Positions 1-5,109 of a stretch of DNA of 5,109 nt are shown one piece after another. The notes under the pieces were generated by a model. That model ran no database searches. It saw only the letters and a program-made list of their open reading frames with translations, and was not told the DNA's origin. How positions within the stretch are numbered: position 1 is the first letter of the stretch; every line of letters starts with the position of its first letter. A program made the translations under genes and the position numbers. Origin of the DNA: Opitutales bacterium UBA7389 (lineage in GTDB: Bacteria > Verrucomicrobiota > Verrucomicrobiia > Opitutales > Opitutaceae); contig DKNL01000085.1 of assembly GCA_002474325.1 (NCBI GenBank), forward strand, positions 1 to 5,109, read 5' to 3'.

Positions 1-149
1 TTCGGATTGATCACGCTAACCGAGCTATCCCAAATTCGAGAAAGTCCGATCAGATTCCCTCAGCTCAACCAGAATCGTTATATGCCCCTTTCGAAACGAT
101 CTCTTCTCTGGGCCGGACCTCCATCCACCATTCGTCAGAAAATTTTATC

Positions 150-170
150 TGTACTACATTAAATGTTACA
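150..170. promoter_or_regulatory. AT-rich palindrome, possible operator
   Basis: The perfect 11-bp inverted repeat ACATT-A-AATGT (156-166) is flanked by TGTA (150-153) and TACA (167-170), which are also complementary, with an unpaired CT on the left side. This size and symmetry fits a site for a dimeric regulator. It lies about 150 bp upstream of the permease start and partly inside the two open frames at the left edge, so chance or a coding origin cannot be excluded. No regulator gene is visible in the window. Confidence 0.2.
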
Positions 171-263
171 CTGTTCAAAGCTTACGCTCGGACTAGTCAA
201 AAACTACTCGTCTGGGAGTCCTGATATCCCGCAGAGCATTTCTCGACTCAAAGTCACTAGGGC

Positions 264-307
264 TCCCGATCCACGAATTGGATTGGAAAATTCCGATTCC
301 CGATCCA
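264..307. promoter_or_regulatory. Short direct and inverted repeats directly upstream of the permease start
   Basis: The 10-mer TCCCGATCCA occurs exactly twice, at 264-273 and 298-307, 34 bp apart from start to start. The left copy also forms an inverted repeat ATCCA-N5-TGGAT at 269-283. Between them are tandem ATTGG units (277-286) and GGAA-AA-TTCC (285-294). Repeats packed into the last 60 bp before a transporter gene often mark a regulator site or a promoter-proximal control element. No clear -35/-10 pair could be assigned, so this is offered only as a candidate regulatory patch. Confidence 0.25.
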
Positions 308-320
308 AAACTCATCGTTA

Positions 321-1751
321 ATGGATCCCGTTTTCGTTCTCCTCATTGGGGTTGTCATCGTCTTCGCTGGCATCCTCCTTCTCAAACTGCACCCCTTCTT
401 CACCCTAATCCTGGCTGCCATGGCAGTAGCCGGTTTTTCCGGTGTGGAGGGAATGACTCAGTATTGGATCGGAGAAGGCAAGTCGATCGACGAAGCTACC
501 AATTTGGCCAATACGCCTTTTGGGCTCCGCGTTGCCACTGCATTCGGAGTCACTTGCGGCAAAATCGGAATCGTCATTTGCATGGCATCGATTATCGGCA
601 AGTGCCTTCTCGATAGCGGAGCGGCCATGCGCATCGTGCTTTCCATTCTAAAGGCCTTCGGTGAAAAGCGGGCTCCTGCCGCTATGGGAGCCAGTGGCTT
701 CTTTCTTGGTATTCCCGTATTTTTCGATACCGTTTTCTACTTGCTTGTTCCCCTCGCCAAGGGGTTGGCCGCATCAACAAAGAAAAATTACGGCCTGTAT
801 GTATTGGCGATTATCGCTGGTGGATCCATTGCCCACTCTCAAATTCCTCCCACTCCCGGGCCTCTATTCGTGGCAGAGGAGTTGGGGGTCGATATCGGAG
901 CCATGATGCTAGCTGGTATTGCTGTGGGCAGTGTTGCTGCTCTGAGCGGAATGGGCTACGCTAAATGGGTCAATAAACGGCATCCCATACCCTTTCGTGA
1001 CCTAGAGGAGGGCTCGGACAAAACTCTCAAAAACTGGGATGAGTTTGATGTATCCACATTACCACCCCTCTGGCTTTCGATAACCCCTATTCTCCTTCCC
1101 TTAATCTTGCTTTCCGGAAAAACCATTCTCACTGCCGTTGCTGAATCTGCCGGATTCCAGCTATCAGTCTCTGTAAATTCGATCATGCAATTCCTGGGCG
1201 ACAAAAATGTGGCCCTTACCATAGCCGCCATCATCGGCTTATACACGCTCTACATAAAAAAGAAAAACGACCCATCCGCGATGAAGCACGCCATGGAGCA
1301 TTCCCTTTCTAGCGGAGGTATCGTGTTGCTGATAACTTCCGGCGGCGGAGCGTTTGGCGGCATGCTACAGCAGTCCGGCATTCGAAGTGTAGTTGAGCAA
1401 TTTGACGTGACCGGCGGCGTATGGTTTCTGCCTATGGCATTCGTATTAACAGGCATGATACGGACTGTCCAAGGATCCGCTACGGTGGCTATGATTACTT
1501 CAGTCGGGATTCTGGCGCCAATGGCCTCTCCAGAAACCCTAGGCTTCCACCCAATCTATCTGGCCATGGTAATTGGATTCGGAGCCAAGCCCGTTCCATG
1601 GATGAACGATAGCGGCTTCTGGGTCATCGGTAAAATGAGTGGAATGACCGTAAAGGAAACGTTGGTGAATTTTTCCGTTATGGCCTGTATTATGGCTGTG
1701 GTCGGATTGGTCACCAGCATCATCGCATCCATCGTTTTCCCTCTGGTGTAG
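321..1751 (+). CDS. GntP-family permease (gluconate/sugar-acid:H+ symporter type)
   Basis: A 476-residue inner-membrane protein, predicted to import a sugar acid or related small organic acid with protons. It is hydrophobic throughout, with roughly 12-14 membrane segments. GntP-family signatures appear in order: KLHPFFTLILAA (22-33), LLDSGAA (96-102), GASGFFLGIPVFFDTVFYLL (123-142), HSQIPPTPGPL (172-182), GGGAFGGMLQQSG (341-353), RTVQGSATVAMIT (381-393) and GFGAKPVPWMNDSGFWV (419-435). E. coli family members are about 440 residues; the excess includes a longer segment at about 47-72, and the hydrophilic stretch at 214-246 fits the family's central cytoplasmic loop. The ATG at 321 gives a natural N-terminal membrane helix with no leader; no Shine-Dalgarno is visible in CAAAACTCATCGTTA before it. 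Family members transport gluconate, idonate, fructuronate, glycerate or D-serine; the exact substrate cannot be read from sequence. No kinase or dehydratase gene for gluconate use is adjacent. Confidence 0.93.
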   Translation: MDPVFVLLIGVVIVFAGILLLKLHPFFTLILAAMAVAGFSGVEGMTQYWIGEGKSIDEATNLANTPFGLRVATAFGVTCGKIGIVICMASIIGKCLLDSGAAMRIVLSILKAFGEKRAPAAMGASGFFLGIPVFFDTVFYLLVPLAKGLAASTKKNYGLYVLAIIAGGSIAHSQIPPTPGPLFVAEELGVDIGAMMLAGIAVGSVAALSGMGYAKWVNKRHPIPFRDLEEGSDKTLKNWDEFDVSTLPPLWLSITPILLPLILLSGKTILTAVAESAGFQLSVSVNSIMQFLGDKNVALTIAAIIGLYTLYIKKKNDPSAMKHAMEHSLSSGGIVLLITSGGGAFGGMLQQSGIRSVVEQFDVTGGVWFLPMAFVLTGMIRTVQGSATVAMITSVGILAPMASPETLGFHPIYLAMVIGFGAKPVPWMNDSGFWVIGKMSGMTVKETLVNFSVMACIMAVVGLVTSIIASIVFPLV

Positions 1752-1760
1752 GGGTATCAA

Positions 1761-1779
1761 GCCTGTACGGCAAACAGGC
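1761..1779 (+). terminator. Small hairpin just after the permease stop codon
   Basis: A perfect 6-bp stem GCCTGT (1761-1766) / ACAGGC (1774-1779) encloses a 7-base loop and begins 10 bp after the permease stop. It could end or protect the 3' end of the permease transcript. No T-tract follows it (AGGATGAGTGG), so it is not a classic Rho-independent terminator. Confidence 0.3.
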
Positions 1780-1796
1780 AGGATGAGTGGCTATCA

Positions 1797-1875
1797 TAGG
1801 AGCGGATTTATCCCGCGATTTTAGCACATGCCAAATTAAGCTCATCGTGGTCCAGCAATGTGCGGGACGCTCCTA
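1797..1875. repeat. REP-like imperfect palindrome in the convergent spacer
   Basis: The left arm has TAGGAGCG (1797-1804) followed by CCCGC (1812-1816); the right arm read in reverse has the same two blocks, from GCGGG (1862-1866) and CGCTCCTA (1868-1875). A further pairing joins GCACAT (1824-1829) to ATGTGC (1858-1863). The left arm also makes its own small hairpin, GCGG-N7-CCGC (1802-1816). Two related hairpin-forming units in opposite orientation between convergent genes is the arrangement of REP doublets (BIME/REPIN elements), whose cores in several bacteria resemble GTAGGAGCGG...CCGCGA. Only one doublet is in view, so genome-wide repetition is inferred. It could also serve as a two-way transcript end for the permease and pepA genes. 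Confidence 0.45.
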
Positions 1876-1879
1876 CATT

Positions 1880-1897
1880 CGGCTGAAATTAAGGCCG
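1880..1897. terminator. Weak hairpin downstream of pepA
   Basis: CGGC (1880-1883) pairs with GCCG (1894-1897) across a 10-base loop, some 34 bp past the pepA stop codon when read on the reverse strand. The stem is only 4 bp and there is no T-run after it on either strand, so it is at best a minor part of transcript ending in this spacer. The loop contains AAATTAAG (1886-1893), which is also found at 1833-1840. Confidence 0.15.
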
Positions 1898-1930
1898 AGA
1901 TATAATCGTTATTTGGCTATACTTAACCCC

Positions 1931-3382
1931 CTAGAAGCTCTCGAGATACTCTAGTAGCAGCCGCACGCCCACGCCCGTGCCCGAGGCTCCACCCTGATAG
2001 TCTCGATCTGCCGCGCCCCATGCGCTACCGGCGATATCCAAATGAACCCACGGAATGTCTCCTACGAAATTCTTTAGAAAAGCGCCTCCGGTCGATGATC
2101 CAGCTCCCGTTGCTGGCCCGCTGATATTCTGCAGGTCACCCACAGAGCCTTTCATATCCTTCTCGTGCTGGGGATGAATCGGAAGCGGCCAGACGAGTTC
2201 GCCACAGCATTTTCCAGCAGCGACTAAGGCTTCCATCAAGGTAGCATCATTACCCATAGCTCCGGAATATTCGTGACCCAAGCCAACGACAACGGCACCT
2301 GTCAAGGTGGCTAAATCAATCATGGAATTGGGCTTGATGGCCCTTTCTGCATAAACCAAAGCATCGGCCAAAATGAGCCGGCCTTCCGCATCGGTATTGA
2401 GAATTTCGATCGTAAGCCCATTCATAGCTGTAACCAGATCGCCAGGCTTGTTGGCCTTGCCATCCGGCAAGTTTTCCGAGGCCGGAACCAATACGTGCAC
2501 CTCAACCTTCGGCTTCAACTGAGCCACTGCCGCCATCGCCCCAAGCACGGCAGCTCCACCCGACATATCATACTTCATTTCATGCATCTTCGCCGAGGGC
2601 TTCAAACTGATTCCTCCCGCATCAAAGGTGAGCCCTTTCCCCACAAAACAAACTTTAGAGCGGCTCTTTGTCTTCGGGCGGTAGGCAAGGTGGATTAGAT
2701 AAGCGGGCTCCTGCGAGCCGCGCGACACGGATAGTAAAGAGCCCATCTTCATCCGCCCCATCGCCTTCTCATCAAATACCTTGAGCTTAACCTGGTCAGA
2801 ACTTGCCGAGATGGCCCGTGCCTCCTTCACAAGATCGCAAGGACGCATTCGATTGGCGGGTGTGTCTTGCAGACGTCGAGCGAGGCAATTTGCCTCGCCC
2901 AATACAAACCCTCGGAGGACGCCTTTTTTGAATTCGCCTTCGCATACCAAACGGATCCGTTCCAGTGATATCTTCTTGTTCTTACTCTTAAAATGCTGGA
3001 GTCGATAAGAACCCATTATCAAGCCTTCGGTCAACGCCTGGCCTAAGCCCATAGCATTAGCTTCACCATCTAGGTCATGTCCCACCGTTATTAAATTTAC
3101 CCCCATCTTTTCCGCATTCTTGGCAATCAAAGCGCCACAACGTCGGAGTATCTCTTTATCCAGCTCCCCATTTCCTATGCCAACCAGAAGTACCCTTTTG
3201 GCTGGGCCTTTCGTTGCGTCAGTTAGACGCATTTCGCGGGTCTTGCCAGAAAATGACTCTTTCGCCAGGGCGGGGATTTTAATCTCCCCCGGAATTACCA
3301 GATCAACTCCTTTACGAACCAAAAACACGAAAAGGTCGGTTTTTGCCAGTTTCTTATTCCTCGGAGGGGTAGTGAGTTTCAT
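1931..3382 (-). CDS. pepA: Leucyl aminopeptidase, cytosolic, M17 family
   Basis: A 483-residue two-metal aminopeptidase that removes N-terminal residues, classically leucine, from peptides in the cytosol during protein turnover; E. coli PepA has 503 residues. The N-terminal macro-like domain spans about 1-165 and is divergent, as is usual. The C-terminal catalytic domain is well conserved. By fixed offset to E. coli PepA, metal ligands are K249, D254, D272, D331 and E333, and catalytic residues are K261 and R335; these lie in GKGLTFDAGGISLKP (248-262), KYDMSGGAAVLG (270-281) and the family signature NTDAEGRL (329-336). The end, GASGTGVGVRLLLEYLESF, is also typical. No signal peptide or membrane segment is present. 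The ATG at 3382-3380 lacks a Shine-Dalgarno; TAATAT on the reverse strand (3416-3411) could be a -10 box but has no good -35. The gene converges on the permease gene and diverges from the SDR gene, so it is probably transcribed alone. E. coli PepA also binds DNA in Xer recombination and carAB control, which is not inferred here. Confidence 0.96.
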   Translation of the reverse strand: MKLTTPPRNKKLAKTDLFVFLVRKGVDLVIPGEIKIPALAKESFSGKTREMRLTDATKGPAKRVLLVGIGNGELDKEILRRCGALIAKNAEKMGVNLITVGHDLDGEANAMGLGQALTEGLIMGSYRLQHFKSKNKKISLERIRLVCEGEFKKGVLRGFVLGEANCLARRLQDTPANRMRPCDLVKEARAISASSDQVKLKVFDEKAMGRMKMGSLLSVSRGSQEPAYLIHLAYRPKTKSRSKVCFVGKGLTFDAGGISLKPSAKMHEMKYDMSGGAAVLGAMAAVAQLKPKVEVHVLVPASENLPDGKANKPGDLVTAMNGLTIEILNTDAEGRLILADALVYAERAIKPNSMIDLATLTGAVVVGLGHEYSGAMGNDATLMEALVAAGKCCGELVWPLPIHPQHEKDMKGSVGDLQNISGPATGAGSSTGGAFLKNFVGDIPWVHLDIAGSAWGAADRDYQGGASGTGVGVRLLLEYLESF

Positions 3383-3468
3383 ATCGATTTGGATACTTTG
3401 AAAAGTGGAAATATTAGATCTCCCCTATGGAAACTGAGACACCGGACAAGAGCAAGTCGAGAGGCCTT

Positions 3469-3500
3469 TTGAAAACCAGTGTGGGGATCCTGCCTATAAT
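3469..3500 (+). promoter_or_regulatory. Candidate sigma70-type promoter for the SDR gene
   Basis: A perfect consensus -10 box TATAAT lies at 3495-3500. The best upstream hexamer is TTGAAA at 3469-3474, four of six to the -35 consensus or better, but the spacer of 20 bp is longer than the usual 16-18 bp. Transcription from here would give a leader of about 100 bases before the ATG at 3607. It lies in the spacer between divergent pepA and SDR genes, where a promoter is expected. Confidence 0.35.
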
Positions 3501-3606
3501 CTCCTCGGGGCCTTTAATATTTCCTATTCTCCAGCACCCGTGCTTGCCCCAAGATTAGAACTGTATTTTCTCGATAGCTTAACGTCCCAGTTACCCCTAA
3601 AACCCT

Positions 3607-4596
3607 ATGAAAATACTCATCACCGGCTCCTCTGGCCGCATCGGACGAATGGCAGCCAGCGTCCTGCTCGACCGTGGCGAGCACGTCATCGGATTCGATG
3701 CTCAATCTTCTCCTTTCAACCATGAAAATTTCATGGGCATCACGGCCAATTTTTCCGACACTGCAGCCCTTTCTCATGCTTGTGATGGCGTCGACGCTAT
3801 CTTGCACCTTGGAGCCTTCATGAGCTGGAAAAAGGAAAATCAGCGGAAGATATTCGACGCCAACGTTTCAGGGACACTCAATGTTCTGTCAGTGGCCGTC
3901 GCAAGTGGCACAAAGAAGCTCGTCTTCGCCAGCAGCGGTGAAGTCTACCCGGATCGGAATCCCAAGTACCTGCCAATCGATGAGAAGCACCCTACAGATC
4001 CAACGAGTCCCTACGGGCTATCTAAACTGATGGCAGAAGAAGTCGTTCGTTTCTATGAGAGAGTTCACCATCTGCCATCTGTGATCTTACGATTCTCGCA
4101 CACACAGGATGCATCGGAACTGCTCCAGGCTAACAGCTTCTTTTCTGGGTCCCGCTTTTATCTTCACGCCAAAATCCGACAACAGCGGGAAATCGGTAAC
4201 GATCAATTAGCCGACCTGCTAGAGACCTACGACAATGGCGAAAACAAGCTCGTCGTAAGCTGCAACGAAGACGGCCAGCCTCATCGTATGGGGATTAGCG
4301 ATACGCGTGATACGGTCGCCGGTGTTATCGCCGCTCTGGATTCCCCACAGGCCGCTGGCCATACGTTCAACCTCGCCCCGCCATCCGCAACCTCATTCGA
4401 CCAGGCCATCGATTGTCTACAAAAGGCCACTGGATTGGAAAGTATACGTATCATCATACCCGGTTCCAAACTAAACTACGAATCCGACTACCAAAAGGCC
4501 AAGGAGATCCTTGGATATCAACCGGAATGGACCTTCGAGGAGATGGTAATAGATGCCGCTAGGCAACACTCAAACATTGCCCCCTCTACTAATTGA
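3607..4596 (+). CDS. NAD(P)-dependent epimerase/dehydratase, extended SDR family
   Basis: A 329-residue cytosolic Rossmann-fold enzyme, predicted to oxidise, epimerise or dehydrate a sugar or nucleotide sugar with NAD(P). Visible landmarks are the dinucleotide-binding TGSSGRIG (6-13); D31 at the end of strand 2, which favours NAD over NADP; FSD (49-51), which holds the adenine; HLGA (67-70); NVSGT (86-90); the active-site strand ASSGEVY (108-114); and the catalytic Y136 and K140 in YGLSK. The C-terminal half is less usual: after LRF (161-163) the common N-x-YGP motif is replaced by SHTQDASELL, and a long charged stretch runs to about 228. SDTRDTVAGVIAAL (231-244) matches the usual second conserved region, and the end, DYQKAKEILGYQPEWTFEEM, is typical. 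The ATG at 3607 sits one strand before the glycine motif and has no Shine-Dalgarno. Substrate is unknown; the permease and sialidase-like neighbours suggest sugar metabolism. It may be co-transcribed with the next gene, 119 bp away. Confidence 0.87.
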   Translation: MKILITGSSGRIGRMAASVLLDRGEHVIGFDAQSSPFNHENFMGITANFSDTAALSHACDGVDAILHLGAFMSWKKENQRKIFDANVSGTLNVLSVAVASGTKKLVFASSGEVYPDRNPKYLPIDEKHPTDPTSPYGLSKLMAEEVVRFYERVHHLPSVILRFSHTQDASELLQANSFFSGSRFYLHAKIRQQREIGNDQLADLLETYDNGENKLVVSCNEDGQPHRMGISDTRDTVAGVIAALDSPQAAGHTFNLAPPSATSFDQAIDCLQKATGLESIRIIIPGSKLNYESDYQKAKEILGYQPEWTFEEMVIDAARQHSNIAPSTN

Positions 4597-4715
4597 CTCT
4601 AAAGCAAAAACATGATAAACGTCGTCAAAGCTTAGGGTATCCCCCACGCAACAGATACAAAGAAACATTGGATTATTCTGTGCCCTTTGCCTCGTTTAAC
4701 CGAAAAGTAAGCTTT
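4597..4715 (+). other. Short spacer between the SDR and sialidase-like genes
   Basis: This 119-bp stretch has no hairpin followed by a T-run and no convincing -35/-10 pair. The lack of a terminator leaves read-through from the SDR gene possible. No small gene with a usable start is seen in it. Confidence 0.4.
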
Positions 4716-5109
4716 ATGAAAATCAGGAATCCCCTCTATCTCATCTGCCTATGGTTACCTTGCTTCTCTTTTGCAGCGGAGCCAACAGTATCGATACCCC
4801 TAGGACCGCAGTTTCGAATTGAGGAAACATTGGTATCGTACCGCGGAATGGAGGGGTTGGACTACCTGGCTTTTCCGGCCATTGCTGAGACGGGCAAAAA
4901 CGAAGTGTTGTTGTCCTACAAGCGCGGGAAGTCACATGCCCGCGACAATGGAGCCGTGCTGGAAATCGTTCGCGTAGATCTTGAGAGCGGAGACATCATT
5001 CAAAACCCCATCCAGCTTGGCCTACCGAATGAAATCATGCAGATGGGTGAATGGATCCGCTTTCCCGATGGGACGCTAGCCACCTATATCGATGCCCAGA
5101 TTGTCGATG
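4716..5109 (+). CDS. Secreted sialidase-like (BNR/beta-propeller) protein, 5' part only
   Basis: The reading frame opens at ATG 4716 and is still open at the window edge after 131 codons. Residues 1-20 form a signal peptide: KIR at the start, a hydrophobic core of about 7-17, and a likely cleavage after FSFA or FSFAA. There is no lipobox (LPC is not one), so export to the periplasm or outside is expected. The mature start has GPQFRIEETLVSYRG (30-44), then LDYLAFPAI (48-56), LLSYKRGKSHARDNGAVLE (65-83) and WIRFPDGTLATYID. An early FRI-type arginine and a 'fetch, compare, show in colour of strands' pattern of short beta-blades fit the sialidase/neuraminidase superfamily propellers that many glycan-degrading bacteria secrete. 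Catalytic aspartate, glutamate-tyrosine and further arginines would lie beyond the edge, so sialidase activity itself cannot be claimed; it could be another propeller hydrolase or a non-catalytic binding protein. Only a weak GAAAAG precedes the start. The gene may follow the SDR gene in one transcript. Confidence 0.7.
   Translation, partial: MKIRNPLYLICLWLPCFSFAAEPTVSIPLGPQFRIEETLVSYRGMEGLDYLAFPAIAETGKNEVLLSYKRGKSHARDNGAVLEIVRVDLESGDIIQNPIQLGLPNEIMQMGEWIRFPDGTLATYIDAQIVD

Larger units (their letters stand above)
1..320. other. Left-edge region without an identified gene; possible 3' tail of an upstream gene
   Basis: No start-to-stop gene is recognisable here. Two forward frames are open from the window edge: one from position 1 to a TAA at 160-162 (53 sense codons), and one from position 3 to a TGA at 222-224 (73 sense codons, ending in residues KLLVWES). 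Either could be the C-terminus of a gene starting to the left, but they overlap in different frames, so at most one is likely real, and neither peptide resembles a family I know. Open runs of this length can arise by chance. The reverse strand is broken by stops in all frames. From 225 to 320 the DNA looks like the leader of the permease gene, with short repeats listed separately. Confidence 0.4.

Noticed and set aside
122..131. Reverse-strand ATGs at 124 and 131 that might begin a gene leading left out of the window.
   Set aside because: Both run into stop codons within about 20 codons, before the left edge.
191..198. The palindrome GACTAGTC and the looser GGACT...AGTCC pair around it (190-221).
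   Set aside because: Eight-base palindromes are common by chance and the outer 5-bp stem has a 22-base loop; too weak to call an operator or terminator.
278..616. A 112-codon forward frame overlapping the start of the permease in another frame.
   Set aside because: Its product is rich in H, R, S and C with no domain, and the overlapping permease frame is fully conserved; it is a shadow.
956..1246. A 96-codon reverse frame inside the permease gene.
   Set aside because: It is antisense to conserved membrane segments with no family resemblance.
1752..1930. A tRNA, small RNA gene or CRISPR-like repeat in the convergent spacer.
   Set aside because: No cloverleaf and no regularly spaced repeat is present; the spacer is explained by the hairpin and the REP-like palindrome.
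3120..3401. A 93-codon forward frame opposite the 5' part of pepA.
   Set aside because: It is antisense to a complete and well-conserved enzyme and has no independent support.
3427..3558. A 43-codon forward open frame in the divergent spacer, starting METETPDKSKSRG.
   Set aside because: It has no ribosome site, contains the TATAAT promoter candidate and no recognised motif; the spacer is better explained as promoter DNA.
3514..3807. A 97-codon reverse frame across the start of the SDR gene.
   Set aside because: It lies opposite the glycine-motif region of a clear SDR gene and shows no domain of its own.

Overview
The window holds four protein-coding genes of a free-living bacterium: three complete and one cut by the right edge. 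The chromosome looks ordinary, with moderate GC and housekeeping plus carbohydrate-related genes, and no phage, plasmid, IS, CRISPR or RNA-gene signal was found. None of the four start codons has a convincing Shine-Dalgarno sequence. That, together with a secreted sialidase-like protein beside a GntP permease and an orphan SDR, reminds me of the Planctomycetes-Verrucomicrobia-Chlamydiae group, perhaps a marine Opitutales/Puniceicoccales relative. This lineage guess is an inference from style and was not tested by any search.

Layout. Positions 1-320 hold no gene I can name; two forward frames stay open from the left edge (to 162 and to 224) and may be the tail of an upstream gene, and short repeats and palindromes lie in front of the next gene. 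A GntP-family sugar-acid permease follows (321-1751, +). A 179-bp convergent spacer (1752-1930) carries a 6-bp hairpin and a larger imperfect palindrome whose two arms share a TAGGAGCG...CCCGC core, like a paired REP element. A leucyl aminopeptidase of family M17 (pepA, 1931-3382, -) has all expected metal and catalytic residues. A 224-bp divergent spacer with a consensus TATAAT precedes an extended SDR, an NAD-dependent epimerase/dehydratase (3607-4596, +). After 119 bp comes the start of a secreted beta-propeller, sialidase-like protein (4716 to beyond the edge, +).

How they fit together. The permease, the SDR and the exported sialidase-like protein would suit a carbohydrate-scavenging locus: an outer enzyme acting on glycans, an inner-membrane importer for sugar acids, and a cytosolic NAD(H)-dependent enzyme acting on a sugar or nucleotide sugar. 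pepA is a peptide-turnover gene on the opposite strand and breaks the set, so a single pathway is not shown by the sequence. No previously undescribed system is evident; the most worthwhile items are the REP-like palindrome, the unusual substrate half of the SDR, and the lack of Shine-Dalgarno sites.
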